Shown: positions 31,805 to 40,824, counted from the first letter of the stretch. The stretch is 43,279 nucleotides of DNA from Tychonema sp. LEGE 07203 (GCF_015207285.1 NZ_JADEXD010000042.1:1-43279); one strand, 5' to 3'. Notes: generated by a model from the sequence alone, not told the origin. Program-made: numbers and translations.

Positions 31805-32614
31805 ATGGTACTCACCCCCGACAATTCAACCATCTCTCGTTTGGTAGGAGACAATACTCCTGAAAATATTACACTTGCACCGGGACAGCTTGCTAGTTTT
31901 CCTGGGGGAGTTTGGATGCTGGGCGGCAATGATACTGTCAGGGGTTCGTCAGATGGAGAACTGATTTTCGGCAACGATGGTAAGGACAGTCTGTTAGGCG
32001 GTGCCGGCAATGATTCTATTTACGGCGGCAAAGATGATGACGATGTTTTGGGAGAAAGTGGCAACGATTTCTTGACTGGAGATAAAAATAGCGATTTTGT
32101 TGATGGCGGTGCGGGAAATGATTTGCTGCGCGGCGGACAAGGTGTTGATTTGTTAGTTGGCGGTGACGGCAACGATACTTTGATTGGCGACAGAGATGTC
32201 GATATTTATCAAGGAGGTGCTGGCAGCGATGTTTTTGTTTTTCGAGTCGATCGAGCGGGAAGCAGAATACTTGGAATTGAAGTTCCTGATGCGGTAATTG
32301 TGGATTTTGATAAGTCTAGCGATTCGATTGGAATTAGTGTGCCATTTACCAGCAGCAATATCTCTTTTGAACAGGTAAGTTATAGCTTGAACGATCCGAG
32401 ACTGCTGCTGATCGATCCTGGAACTGTAGCGGGGGGAACGAGTTTGTTAGCTAAGGGCGGTATTTCGCAGCAAAGTCTCGATCCAGACGGCAACGGCCGC
32501 GTGGAAGCTACTAATATTAGATTCGGTTTTACTAATGCTTTGTTGGGTACTGTGTTGAATGTGACCCCAGCCGATTTAAACGGTCGTTTTATTAATGCTA
32601 GTTCTTTGCTGTAA
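31805..32614 (+). CDS. RTX-type calcium-binding repeat protein (second)
   Basis: 269 residues from ATG 31805 (MVLTPDNSTISRLVGDN). An in-frame TTG at 31733 would add 24 unlikely residues. About six to eight Gly/Asp nonapeptides lie at about residues 40-140 (GGAGNDSIYGGKDDDDVLG and similar). The C-terminal RTX module GGAGSDVFVFRVDRAG follows, then VIVDFDKSSDSIGI. The tail contains LDPDGNGRVEATNIRFGF, an EF-hand-like Asp loop. No signal peptide is visible; a type I secreted surface protein is likely. It shares the GLIFGNDG-type repeat style with the gene at 4560-5744 but has fewer repeats. Divergent from the ABC exporter, which need not be its transporter. Confidence 0.88.
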   Translation: MVLTPDNSTISRLVGDNTPENITLAPGQLASFPGGVWMLGGNDTVRGSSDGELIFGNDGKDSLLGGAGNDSIYGGKDDDDVLGESGNDFLTGDKNSDFVDGGAGNDLLRGGQGVDLLVGGDGNDTLIGDRDVDIYQGGAGSDVFVFRVDRAGSRILGIEVPDAVIVDFDKSSDSIGISVPFTSSNISFEQVSYSLNDPRLLLIDPGTVAGGTSLLAKGGISQQSLDPDGNGRVEATNIRFGFTNALLGTVLNVTPADLNGRFINASSLL

Positions 32615-32746
32615 TTAGTAGGGCGCAGGGGCGCACCTTACTAATTACAGCACTTTTGATACAAGTAGGTACGCAAAACCTGGTTTCTTGAATCAAACTT
32701 GTTTTAGGAGACTGTGTACTTCATAAACCTGCAAGGATTGCTGTAT

Positions 32747-33754
32747 CTAACTCACTGTCAAAACTGCACGATAGCGTACTTGATTGTCGCGGACTTTCTG
32801 GATTGCTTCATTTGCTTGGGCGATCGCAAAAACTTCGATAATCGGTTCAATCGAAAACTTTTCGGCAACCGACAGCATTTCATTAATCATAGCGCGACCG
32901 CCGACGGGAGAAGCCGTAATTCGGCGGCGCTTTGCCAACAACGAAAATAATGGAATACTCAAAGGTTCGTCGGGAACTCCCACAAAAGCAAGCGCACCGT
33001 CAGAATCGAGAAAATCAATGTATGGAACCCAGTCTAAAGCAACAGGAACAGTGCTCAACAAAATATCTAATTTGCTGCTGGGTGCTTTTGGAGTTTCGCC
33101 TTTTCCTACTACAATAGCTTCGTCGGCCCCCATCTTCCCAGCAAATTCTGCTTTGTCTTGGGAAGTAGTAAAAACTGTGACGCGGTTGCCTAATTTTTTG
33201 GCAAACTGCACTGCCATGTGTCCCAAACCGCCGATGCCGAGAATGCCGATTTCTTGACCAGAACTCATCCCCGCGTTTCGCAAACCGGCGTAAACTGTAA
33301 TTCCGCCGCACAGCAGCGGCCCCGCTGCTTTGGAATCGATGCCTTTGGGAATAGGAAAAGCAAAGCGGGAATCTACCATCAAATAGTCGGCAAAACCGCC
33401 GGGCCCTGTAACAATTAATCCCTGGTTTTGATCGCAGAGATTTTCGTTACCGCGCAAGCAGTCACGACAATGCAAACAAGACGACCTTTGCCAGCCAACG
33501 CCGACGCGATCGCCCACTTTTAAATGAGTCACTTCCGGCCCTATTTCGGCCACTTCTCCGATAACTTCGTGGCCGGGAACGAGGGGATATTTCGATTGAC
33601 CCCAATCGTTGTCAATCATGTGCAAATCCGAGTGACAGATGCCGCAAGTTAACACTTTTATGAGACATTCGTGTTTTTTGGGCGGTGGGACTTCAAATTT
33701 GTATTCTTCCAGCAACCCACCTTTTTTTTTGGCGGCTAGTGCTTTGATTTGCAT
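32747..33754 (-). CDS. Zinc-dependent alcohol dehydrogenase (MDR, cinnamyl/aldehyde-reductase type)
   Basis: 335 residues from ATG 33754 (MQIKALAAKKKGG), which follows AGGA at a fair distance. An ATG at 33781 would add nine. Catalytic zinc ligands are in GICHSD and GHEVIGEV. The structural zinc lobe has the four cysteines of CLHCRDCLRGNENLC. The NAD(P) fold has GILGIGGLGHMAVQFAKKLG. This is the subgroup that reversibly reduces aldehydes to alcohols in the cytoplasm, like the NADP-dependent Adh of Synechocystis; substrate not readable. It appears monocistronic, with a hairpin followed by a T-run at 33861-33901 in its upstream gap. Confidence 0.92.
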   Translation of the reverse strand: MQIKALAAKKKGGLLEEYKFEVPPPKKHECLIKVLTCGICHSDLHMIDNDWGQSKYPLVPGHEVIGEVAEIGPEVTHLKVGDRVGVGWQRSSCLHCRDCLRGNENLCDQNQGLIVTGPGGFADYLMVDSRFAFPIPKGIDSKAAGPLLCGGITVYAGLRNAGMSSGQEIGILGIGGLGHMAVQFAKKLGNRVTVFTTSQDKAEFAGKMGADEAIVVGKGETPKAPSSKLDILLSTVPVALDWVPYIDFLDSDGALAFVGVPDEPLSIPLFSLLAKRRRITASPVGGRAMINEMLSVAEKFSIEPIIEVFAIAQANEAIQKVRDNQVRYRAVLTVS

Positions 33755-33860
33755 GGTAGTATTTCCTGGTTTGTTTGTCATTATAATATTATTTGGGGCT
33801 GGTTGAACCGTCTATTTTTTTAGAAATTTAAATTTAATAACTCAAAGTATCTGCCACACT

Positions 33861-33901
33861 CCTCTCTCCCGAAGCCGAGGGGTAAAGAGAGGCTTTTTTT
33901 C
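33861..33901 (+). terminator. Terminator-like hairpin
   Basis: CCTCTC (33861-33866) pairs with GAGAGG (33887-33892) and the inner CCGAAGCCGAGGGG can pair further. A run of eight T follows (33894-33901). No + strand gene ends just before it, so it may be part of a repeat or terminate read-through. Confidence 0.5.
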
Positions 33902-34155
33902 GCCCCTGAAGCGCGATCGGGCTCTGCCTTGTGACAAACACTTAGGATCGAAAACTTAATAATTTAAACACCTCCTACAGTCCTCTCTCCTGTAAGTTGC
34001 CTTCCTCAAAGGAGGCTCTTCGGAGCCCCAGAAGCATTACCAGGCTCTTCCTGGTAACGAGCAACAGTTAACAGTTAGCAGTCAACAGTTAGCAGTCAAC
34101 AGTCATTTGCTACTAATAACTAACAACTAACAACTAACAACCAATCACAAAAAAA
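33902..34155. repeat. Repeat-filled intergenic region before the EamA gene
   Basis: Hairpins GGCTC-TTC-GGAGCC (34014-34027) and TTACCAGG...CCTGGTAA (34037-34057) are followed by heptamer runs AACAGTTAGCAGTC and AACAACTAACAACT (about 34062-34140), ending about 15 bases before the ATG. No gene. Confidence 0.7.
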
Positions 34156-35082
34156 ATGAATCTTCCGAAACAAGCGCCGAATTTGTCGATCGCCCTATTG
34201 TTAATTATCGGCGTTTTGGCAGTCTCAACGTCTTCTATTTTAATTCGGCTGGCGAACATGGAAGCAGGCGCGGGCGGCCTCGGTTTCAGTCTGGTACTCG
34301 CCGCTTCTCGCTTGAGTTTGTCTTCCTTAATTCTGCTTCCGGCTTGGCAGAAAATTCAGTGGAACTCTTTGCAGCCGGGAGCTCGGCGCTATGCTGCAGC
34401 GGCTGGTTTGTGTCTCGCCCTGCACTTTGCTCTCTGGATTACCTCACTTTCTTATACTTCGATCGCGGCTTCCACAGCCCTCGTCACCACAACTCCCGTT
34501 TGGATAGCGCTGTTGTCGCGCTTCTGGTTTGGCGAAAAAATCAGCAAAATGTCGATGGCTGGCATTACTGTAGCGCTTGCAGGGGGAATGGCGATCGCCG
34601 TCGGGAGTGCGGGCGCAGAAAGTGCCGGCAGCAGCAAACTCCTGGGCGATTTCCTGGCTCTGGCTGGCTCCTGGGCTGTCAGCTTGTATTTGTTGCTGGG
34701 GCGGGAAGCTCAGCGGCGGGGATTGGGAATTGGCGGTTATATCGCGATCGCCTATACTGTTGCTGCGATCGTCCTGCTGCCTCTCCCCCTCGCCTTCGGC
34801 ACGAGTTATACGGATTATTCGCACATTGTATATTTTTATATTTTGTTGACGGCTGCCTTGCCTCAATTAATCGGCCACACCATTTTAAACTGGGCCGTAG
34901 TGCAAATTTCCCCAACTCTAGTAACTCTTGCCGTATTGTTTGAACCGGTGGCGGCGAGTTTTTTGGGTTATTTGGTGTTTCGGGAAGTGCCCGCGCCGGC
35001 GGTACTCGCAGGTGCTGCGATACTGCTGTTTGGCGTAGCAACCGCTACCGTCGGAGCAAAAAAAAGCACAGTCAACAGTTAA
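34156..35082 (+). CDS. EamA/DMT family transporter
   Basis: 308 residues with ten predicted membrane helices in two EamA halves. One begins LLLIIGVLAVSTSSILIRLA and the other KLLGDFLALAGSWAVSLYLLLG. The helix-4 region reads TALVTTTPVWIALLSRFWFGEKIS and its second-half equivalent LVTLAVLFEPVAASFLGYLVFRE. DMT exporters move amino acids, nucleotides or other metabolites across the cytoplasmic membrane; the substrate is unknown. The last residues (STVNS) and the stop codon come from a heptamer repeat AGTCAACAGTTAA, so the native C-terminus may have been trimmed or replaced by the repeat. Confidence 0.9.
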   Translation: MNLPKQAPNLSIALLLIIGVLAVSTSSILIRLANMEAGAGGLGFSLVLAASRLSLSSLILLPAWQKIQWNSLQPGARRYAAAAGLCLALHFALWITSLSYTSIAASTALVTTTPVWIALLSRFWFGEKISKMSMAGITVALAGGMAIAVGSAGAESAGSSKLLGDFLALAGSWAVSLYLLLGREAQRRGLGIGGYIAIAYTVAAIVLLPLPLAFGTSYTDYSHIVYFYILLTAALPQLIGHTILNWAVVQISPTLVTLAVLFEPVAASFLGYLVFREVPAPAVLAGAAILLFGVATATVGAKKSTVNS

Positions 35083-35169
35083 GAATTCTCAGCCTTGCCA
35101 CTACAGTTAGCGTGAGCCAGAATTAAAAAGATTAGAGCTACAAAATACAAATAACTGGGGATCCTATCA

Positions 35170-35437
35170 ATGAGTTTCCACAGTTTACACCACGATCGAA
35201 AACATCCGCCAAGCTGTCGAACTATCGGGCGCTCTGATCGAGACTTTTCAGACTCAGAGCGACTTTTTGTTACTGGTGGCGGATTATCCGGTTTACCAAA
35301 GTGCGATCGAGCCTCCCGCAATTTGCAACGGATGTCGCTCCTATTACGGAAGAAGCGACGGTGGCTATCTGCTCAACGGCACCATCCATCCCCGCAGCCC
35401 GGAAGATGAAGATTTTTGCGATCGCGAACCAGAATAA
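35170..35437 (+). pseudogene. Small conserved-looking gene with one-base frameshift near its start
   Basis: ATG 35170 opens MSFHS..., but a long protein-like frame lies one base over and ends at TAA 35437: TIENIRQAVELSGALIETFQ, then DFLLLVADYPVYQSAIEPP and ICNGCRSYYGRSDGGYLLNG. Removing one C of the CC at 35179-35180 joins ATG to this frame and gives an 88-residue protein. CxxC plus YYG and GGYLLNGTIHP look like a conserved cyanobacterial hypothetical, possibly metal-binding. As given, the good frame has no start codon before its core. So this is either a pseudogene, a base-calling error, or a non-standard start. Confidence 0.55.
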
Positions 35438-35599
35438 GGGTTATAAAAATCAGATTGCGAACCAGGATTAGCCACCAAGGAATATTTTAGAAAAAATCAA
35501 TATTCTCCCTCAAACTTTTGACATGGCTCGCTATCAAATTTTTCTTTCTTCCTTGTTAAAGCTATCCAATGCCAAGTTCTTCCTTCTTTTTGATGACGT

Positions 35600-35735
35600 T
35601 GTACGGAAAGCAGTTGCCAGTTGGTAGGGGCGGTGCCCCCGTGCCCGCCCTTAGTTGCCAGTTGTTACCAATAACCAATAACCAATAACAAATAACAAAT
35701 AACTACTGACTAATGACTACTGACTACTGACTAAT
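35600..35735. repeat. Palindromic and heptamer repeats downstream of a small membrane protein
   Basis: A GGGGCGGTGCCCCCG / GTGCCCGCCC element lies at about 35626-35651. Heptamer runs follow: CCAATAA, AACAAAT and ACTGACTAATG (about 35668-35735). The end of the minus-strand gene at 35724 lies inside the last heptamer run. Confidence 0.8.
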
Positions 35736-36113
35736 GACTTCTTCCTTCTTCCTTCTTCCTTCTTCTAAAATTCCCCTCAAAGCTGATACCGCAACTTTAA
35801 TTAATTGCATCATGCTGGAAGGATGCCCCACAGCCCAGATATTGACAGCCAAACAAGCGATCGCCATAGCTAGCAAGATGTATGTCGGAGGCATTACAAC
35901 CCCGATCGCGAACCAGGTAAAAACGTGAAATAACATTGCTGCTGCCCAAAATCCAGCCACAGCCGCAGATGCCCAAACCTGCATTCGATGTCGGTTTAGT
36001 CCGGTCAAAATCCCTGTCAGCAAAGTAGTCAGCAAGTTTGCCGGAACTAAAAAAGCACAGATACCTATGCAGTAGGTATGGGAAAACTCAGTAACTGTAT
36101 TGAAGTCGAGCAT
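35724..36113 (-). CDS. Small multi-pass membrane protein of unknown function
   Basis: 129 residues with three or four hydrophobic helices (about residues 13-36, 44-66, 70-95), including FLVPANLLTTLLTGILTGLN and MLFHVFTWFAIGVVMPPTYILLAM. I recognise no family. The last about ten residues (RRKKEEVISQ) are encoded by the CTTCTTCC and GACTAATGACT repeats, so the original C-terminus ended near GILEEG or was replaced. ATG 36113 gives MLDFNTVTEFSHTY. Isolated on the minus strand. Confidence 0.7.
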   Translation of the reverse strand: MLDFNTVTEFSHTYCIGICAFLVPANLLTTLLTGILTGLNRHRMQVWASAAVAGFWAAAMLFHVFTWFAIGVVMPPTYILLAMAIACLAVNIWAVGHPSSMMQLIKVAVSALRGILEEGRRKKEEVISQ

Positions 36114-36694
36114 TAGTCTAATTGTCGGGCCTGTTGGATATACTTAAAGAGCTTAACGTAACTTGACTTTGATATATTCTCATCATTAGCTTAACTTAAT
36201 ATTTTCCTCTGCAGGTCGGTCGAAAGACACATCTCTCTCTCCCCCTTCCTGGGCGTAAAATTTTCCCAAAATATTAAATTTCTGGAAAATTATTAAAACT
36301 TCTTGAAGAATCGCCAGAAGTGCTGGCATAATTGACATGGGGGATCGATCGCTATTGAAGAGCCAAGTCTGCAAAAATATCTAGAATGCCCGGGCCGGTG
36401 GAGCAGCAACACAACTGCTGGCTGATTTTTGACGAGATCGTTTTCGACTCGCGGACGATGGGATGATTCCTTGCCAGCGTCAGTCAAGGAATCGAGCCGT
36501 TATGCGATCGAACAAGATGAGATGATTGCAAAACCTATTTTATAGCAACTACCAAGGTAACGCCGGACAAATTGTAGTAGGGGCTCCCTCACGAAAAAAT
36601 CAATGCACCAGCCTAGAGATATGGACCCGCCCCCACAACTCAAATCTTAAATCCATAGAACCCTCTCAAAATTTTACAGCACCAAATAGAGAAA
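36114..36694. other. Intergenic region upstream of the phytochrome gene
   Basis: 581 bases. No intact gene is seen. Protein-like fragments in shifting + frames lie at 36340-36577 (described separately). The remainder is AT-rich and should contain the promoter of the phytochrome gene. GAGAAAATG lies at its start, without a strong Shine-Dalgarno sequence. Confidence 0.5.
36386..36577 (+). pseudogene. Possible decayed small gene with several frameshifts
   Basis: From ATG 36386 one frame reads MPGPVEQQHNCWLIFDEI, then VFDSRTM. After losing one G of GGG (about 36461-36463) it would continue DDSLPASVKESSRYAIEQDE to a stop at 36545. A third frame then reads IATTKVTPDKL to a stop at 36577. Such runs look like coding sequence broken by single-base changes, but short non-coding sequence can look so by chance. 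No family recognised. Confidence 0.22.
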
Positions 36695-39241
36695 ATGAAT
36701 CGACAAATCACAATCCCAGCATTCGCAGAAGTTGACTTGACAAACTGCGACAAAGAACCCATTCACCTATCGGGACACATTCAGCCCCACGGCGTGCTGC
36801 TTGTTGTGCGAGAACCTGAACTAGAAATACTGCAAGTCAGTGAAAATACGCAACATTTGTTGGGAATCGATGCCAAAAGTGCGATCGGTCAAGATTTGAG
36901 CTTATTATTCGATCGCCCTCAGCTAGAAAAACTCAAAGCCTGCTTGCAAAAAGACAACTTAAAAACCGTCAACCCCATTAAACTGTCGGTAGAAAAAGCA
37001 GGCAAATATTTAGATTTTGACTGCATCCTCCACCGAGGAGAAGGAATTTTGATGGTCGAATTAGAACTAGCCACAACCACAGAAAATCTTTCAGTTTTTA
37101 GCTTTTATCATTCAGTGAGAGCCACGGTCAGTCAAATTCAAAACGCCAAAAACCTCAACGAATTATGCCGGATGACTGTAAAAGAAGTCAGGAAAATTTC
37201 CGGCTTTGACAGAGTTATGATCTATCAATTCGACCGCGAAGGCAACGGCGCTGTCATCGCTGAAGACAAAGCAGAAAACCTGACTCCTTTCTTAGGATTA
37301 AACTACCCCAGTACAGATATTCCAAAACAAGCCAGAAAACTGTATTCGTTAAATTGGCTGAGGTTGATCCCAGATATTAATTATCAACCAGTTCCCCTCG
37401 TATCCGGCAAAAATTCTATTACCAACGAACCCGTAGACCTCAGTTTTTGCGTATTGAGAAGCGTTTCTCCCATTCACATAGAATACCTGCAAAATATGGG
37501 CGTAGCAGCTTCGATGTCAATCTCATTAATCAAAGAGCAAAAACTGTGGGGATTGATTGCTTGCCACAACTATACACCAAAATACCTCAACTATGAAGTG
37601 CGCGCCGCCTGCGAATTTATCGGACAAGTAATGTCCTTAGAACTGCAATCAAAAGAAGGAAACGAAGACTACGACTACAAACTTTATTTAAAATCAATTC
37701 AAACCAAGATTTTTGAAGACATATCCACCTCCGAAAACTTGTCAGAAGTGTTCGGTAAATGCCAGCACAATTTGCTGGAAGCAGTCAACGCTCGGGGAGC
37801 AGCAGTAATATTTGGAGACAACTGCTATCGAGTCGGACAAACACCTCAAGAAGAATCTCTCAAACACTTAACTAAGTGGGTGCAAAAAAACCTCAAAAAA
37901 GAAATATTTCATACAGACTCGCTGAGCAAATTATATCCAGAAGCTGAGGAATTTAAAGATACAGTCAGCGGGTGTTTGGCCGTAGCAATATCGCCCGCTC
38001 AAAAAATCTACGTTTTGTGGTTCCGTCCGGAAGTAATTAAGACGGTAAATTGGGCGGGAAACCCCAACAAACCAGTGGAAATAGATGAAGATGGCAGCCA
38101 TCGGCTGTCTCCTCGCAAATCCTTCGAGCTTTGGAAAGAAAATGTGAGCTGCCAATCATTGCCTTGGAAACAATGCGAAATAGACGCTGCATTGGAACTA
38201 AAAAAAGCAATGATTAATATAGTGCTGCGGCAAGCAGACAAACTCAACAAATTAAATACAGCATTAGAAGCATCAGTCGCCAGAGAACGCGAAAAAACGG
38301 CTCATTTAAAAACAGCGATGTCCGAGATTCAGCGCGCCCAAACTCAATTGGTGCAAAGCGAAAGAATGTCAAGTTTGGGACAGTTAGTGGCGGCCGTAGC
38401 CTATGAAGTCACTAACCCGATTAACTTCATCTACGGAAATCTTACCTATGCCAACGAATACAGCGAAAAACTCATCAATTTATTGCATCTTTACGAACAG
38501 CACTATCCCTCGCCTTCGCCAGAAATAGAAGCAGAAATAGAAGCAGCAGAAGTAGAGTTTATAGTTGAAGACTTACCGAAGTTGCTGGGTTCAATGAAAG
38601 TAGGAGCTAACCGCATCCGCGAGATAGTTCAGTCGCTGCGAAATTTCTCTAGAATTGATGAAGCAGAGATTAAACCAGTTGACATTCACGACGGATTGGA
38701 CAGCGCTTTGCTGATTTTGAGCAACCGACTGAAGCCGAAGCCCGTGAAGCAAAGCTATCCCGCAGGGAATCGCCCTGCAATTCATCTGATCAAAGAATAT
38801 GGCTCTCTGCCTTTGGTTGAGTGTTACGCAGTTGAGATCAACCAAGTGTTTATGAATGTACTGACAAATGCAATTGATGCCCTAGAAGATGCCTTTGTAA
38901 ACAACAATTTATCGCCACAATCCGGGGGCGAAGAAGAGCCAGCCAAGAGCGGACAAATTCGGATCGTGACAGAAGTTTGTCCGGGAGAAAAAGCCGTAGC
39001 AGTTCGGATCGAGGACAACGGTTGGGGTATGGAAGAAACAGTCCGCAAGAAAATATTTTACCCGTTTTTTAGTACAAAACCGGTGGGCAAAGGTGCAGGA
39101 ATAGGTTTGGCTATTGCCCACGAAATTGTGGTGGAACAACACGGCGGCAAATTGAGCTGCATTTCTGCCCCCGGAGAGGGAACCGAGTTGATTATTGAGA
39201 TTCCCTTGAGCCAAATTCATCGGAAACCCACTGTCAAGTGA
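36695..39241 (+). CDS. Bacteriophytochrome-type sensor kinase with Tyr in place of the H-box His
   Basis: 848 residues: PAS (about 15-115), GAF (about 140-310), PHY (about 325-505), then dimerisation and HATPase regions (about 540-845). Cys18 in NCDKEPIHLSGHIQPHG is the biliverdin-attachment position of bacteriophytochromes. The GAF position used by plant/Cph1 types is Ile (SPIHIEYL). PSTDIPKQAR is the PASDIP-type motif and SPRKSF the PHY tongue motif. The kinase H-box reads VAYEVTNPINF with Tyr570 (TAT, 38402-38404) where His is expected, so autophosphorylation at the usual site is lost. The N-box (NVLTNAIDALED) and G-boxes (EDNGWGM, GIGLAIAHEI) look intact. Red/far-red sensing is expected, with output by another route or partner. 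No response regulator is adjacent. Confidence 0.93.
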   Translation: MNRQITIPAFAEVDLTNCDKEPIHLSGHIQPHGVLLVVREPELEILQVSENTQHLLGIDAKSAIGQDLSLLFDRPQLEKLKACLQKDNLKTVNPIKLSVEKAGKYLDFDCILHRGEGILMVELELATTTENLSVFSFYHSVRATVSQIQNAKNLNELCRMTVKEVRKISGFDRVMIYQFDREGNGAVIAEDKAENLTPFLGLNYPSTDIPKQARKLYSLNWLRLIPDINYQPVPLVSGKNSITNEPVDLSFCVLRSVSPIHIEYLQNMGVAASMSISLIKEQKLWGLIACHNYTPKYLNYEVRAACEFIGQVMSLELQSKEGNEDYDYKLYLKSIQTKIFEDISTSENLSEVFGKCQHNLLEAVNARGAAVIFGDNCYRVGQTPQEESLKHLTKWVQKNLKKEIFHTDSLSKLYPEAEEFKDTVSGCLAVAISPAQKIYVLWFRPEVIKTVNWAGNPNKPVEIDEDGSHRLSPRKSFELWKENVSCQSLPWKQCEIDAALELKKAMINIVLRQADKLNKLNTALEASVAREREKTAHLKTAMSEIQRAQTQLVQSERMSSLGQLVAAVAYEVTNPINFIYGNLTYANEYSEKLINLLHLYEQHYPSPSPEIEAEIEAAEVEFIVEDLPKLLGSMKVGANRIREIVQSLRNFSRIDEAEIKPVDIHDGLDSALLILSNRLKPKPVKQSYPAGNRPAIHLIKEYGSLPLVECYAVEINQVFMNVLTNAIDALEDAFVNNNLSPQSGGEEEPAKSGQIRIVTEVCPGEKAVAVRIEDNGWGMEETVRKKIFYPFFSTKPVGKGAGIGLAIAHEIVVEQHGGKLSCISAPGEGTELIIEIPLSQIHRKPTVK

Positions 39242-39337
39242 AAAAAAGTGCGATCGCCCCCCAAATCCACAAATCGAAAATTAGATTAAAATACAAAAGC
39301 AGCTAAGTAGATTTGAGCCAAATTTGAGGAAGCGACT

Positions 39338-40801
39338 GTGACTGAAAAAAATACCGCCCAATGGGATGCCGGCAGATTTGTCAAAACCTTGGCTTATTTC
39401 GGCGTTATTCCCTTCATTGGCAGCATTAGCTGGCTGCAACAACTGTTCGGAAGCAGCAGCAACCAGAAAAAAGACGAACCCAAACTCGTACTCGTAGCTG
39501 GTGCCACCGGCGGCGTGGGAAAGCGAGTTGTCAAGCGATTGCAACAGCGGGGATATAAAGTCCGCTGTCTCGTCAGAGATAGCAAAAGAGCAACAGAAAT
39601 TCTCGGCAAAAATGTTGAATTAGTCGAAGGAGATATCACTCTCGCCGAGACGCTAACGCCCTTAGTAACCGAGGGCATAGATGCAGTTATCTGCTGCACC
39701 GGCACCAAAGTTCAACCGGTAGAAGGAGACACCCCAACCAGGGAAAAATACTATCAAGGCATCAAGTTTTATATGCCGGAAGTGGTGGATGTTCCCGAAA
39801 TAGTTGAATACCAAGGTATTAAGAATTTAGTGCAAGCTGTTCGCAGCCAGCTAATTAAAGCCGGCGAAAAAATCATTTTTGACTTCACAAAACCTACCCA
39901 AGATTTAAAAGAAACTTGGGGCGCTCTCGATGATGTTGTGATGGGCGGCACTAGCGAAAGTTCGATCGTCCTTACAGACAGTACAGCCCTATTCACCGGC
40001 AATGTTTCCACGGCAAACTCCGGCGGCTTTGCTTCCGTCCGCACTCGCAATTTCGATCCTCCGGTCAATCTCGCAGGATGTACTGGCCTCCAACTGCGCG
40101 TCAAAGGGGATGGTAAGCGCTACAAGTTGATTGTCCGCAGCGAGGCTAAATGGGATGGCATTGGCTATAGCTATTCGTTTGATACTGTTTACAATACTTG
40201 GATTACTGTCACCGTTCCCTTCGATAAGTTAATTCCAGTATTCCGCGCGAAAACTGTGAAAGATGGCTCGAAATTAGATGCTAGTAGTATTTATTCTTTT
40301 CAGTTAATGCTGAGCAAGTTTGAATACGACGGCGGGCTGAATCCCAAATTTACACCGGGCGTTTTTCAACTGGAATTAGAATCTATTAAAGCTGATGGCG
40401 GGCAGACTTTGCCGCGATTTGTGATGGTGAGTTCGGCTGGAGTTACTCGCCCTGGCCGCCCCGGACTTAATTTAGAAGAGGAACCGCCGGCTGTCAGGAT
40501 GAATGATATGTTGGGGGGAATTTTGACTTGGAAGTTGAAAGGTGAGGATTGCGTGCGATCGAGCGGCATACCTTATACTGTTGTCAGACCTTGTGCTTTG
40601 ACTGAAGAAGCGGGCGGCAAAGCTTTGATATTCGAGCAAGGAGACAATATTCGGGGTAAAGTTAGCCGGGAAGATATTGCAGAATTGTGCGTGCAAGCTT
40701 TGGAGGAACCGCAGGCTTGTAAGGTGACATTTGAGGTGAAAGAGGGGGAAAATTCTCGTTCTCCGGGAGATTGGGAGGGTTTGTTTTCTGGGCTGAAATA
40801 A
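39338..40801 (+). CDS. SDR-type NAD(P)-binding protein with inserted CIA30 domain (HCF173-like)
   Basis: 487 residues from GTG 39338, with GAGGA about ten bases upstream. A hydrophobic N-terminal segment (about 10-32) precedes an atypical SDR fold with VLVAGATGGVGKRVVKRL (about 51-68). The fold is interrupted by a CIA30-like beta-sandwich (about 185-350; FDFTKPTQDLKETWGALDDV, MGGTSES). It resumes with FVMVSSAGVTRPGRPG and YTVVRPCALTEE (about 365-470). The split SDR/CIA30 arrangement matches plant HCF173, which supports psbA mRNA translation in chloroplasts, and its cyanobacterial relatives. A role in photosystem II or complex assembly is inferred. Monocistronic by spacing. Confidence 0.88.
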   Translation: MTEKNTAQWDAGRFVKTLAYFGVIPFIGSISWLQQLFGSSSNQKKDEPKLVLVAGATGGVGKRVVKRLQQRGYKVRCLVRDSKRATEILGKNVELVEGDITLAETLTPLVTEGIDAVICCTGTKVQPVEGDTPTREKYYQGIKFYMPEVVDVPEIVEYQGIKNLVQAVRSQLIKAGEKIIFDFTKPTQDLKETWGALDDVVMGGTSESSIVLTDSTALFTGNVSTANSGGFASVRTRNFDPPVNLAGCTGLQLRVKGDGKRYKLIVRSEAKWDGIGYSYSFDTVYNTWITVTVPFDKLIPVFRAKTVKDGSKLDASSIYSFQLMLSKFEYDGGLNPKFTPGVFQLELESIKADGGQTLPRFVMVSSAGVTRPGRPGLNLEEEPPAVRMNDMLGGILTWKLKGEDCVRSSGIPYTVVRPCALTEEAGGKALIFEQGDNIRGKVSREDIAELCVQALEEPQACKVTFEVKEGENSRSPGDWEGLFSGLK

Positions 40802-40824
40802 CAATCATGCAATAAGATTAAACG

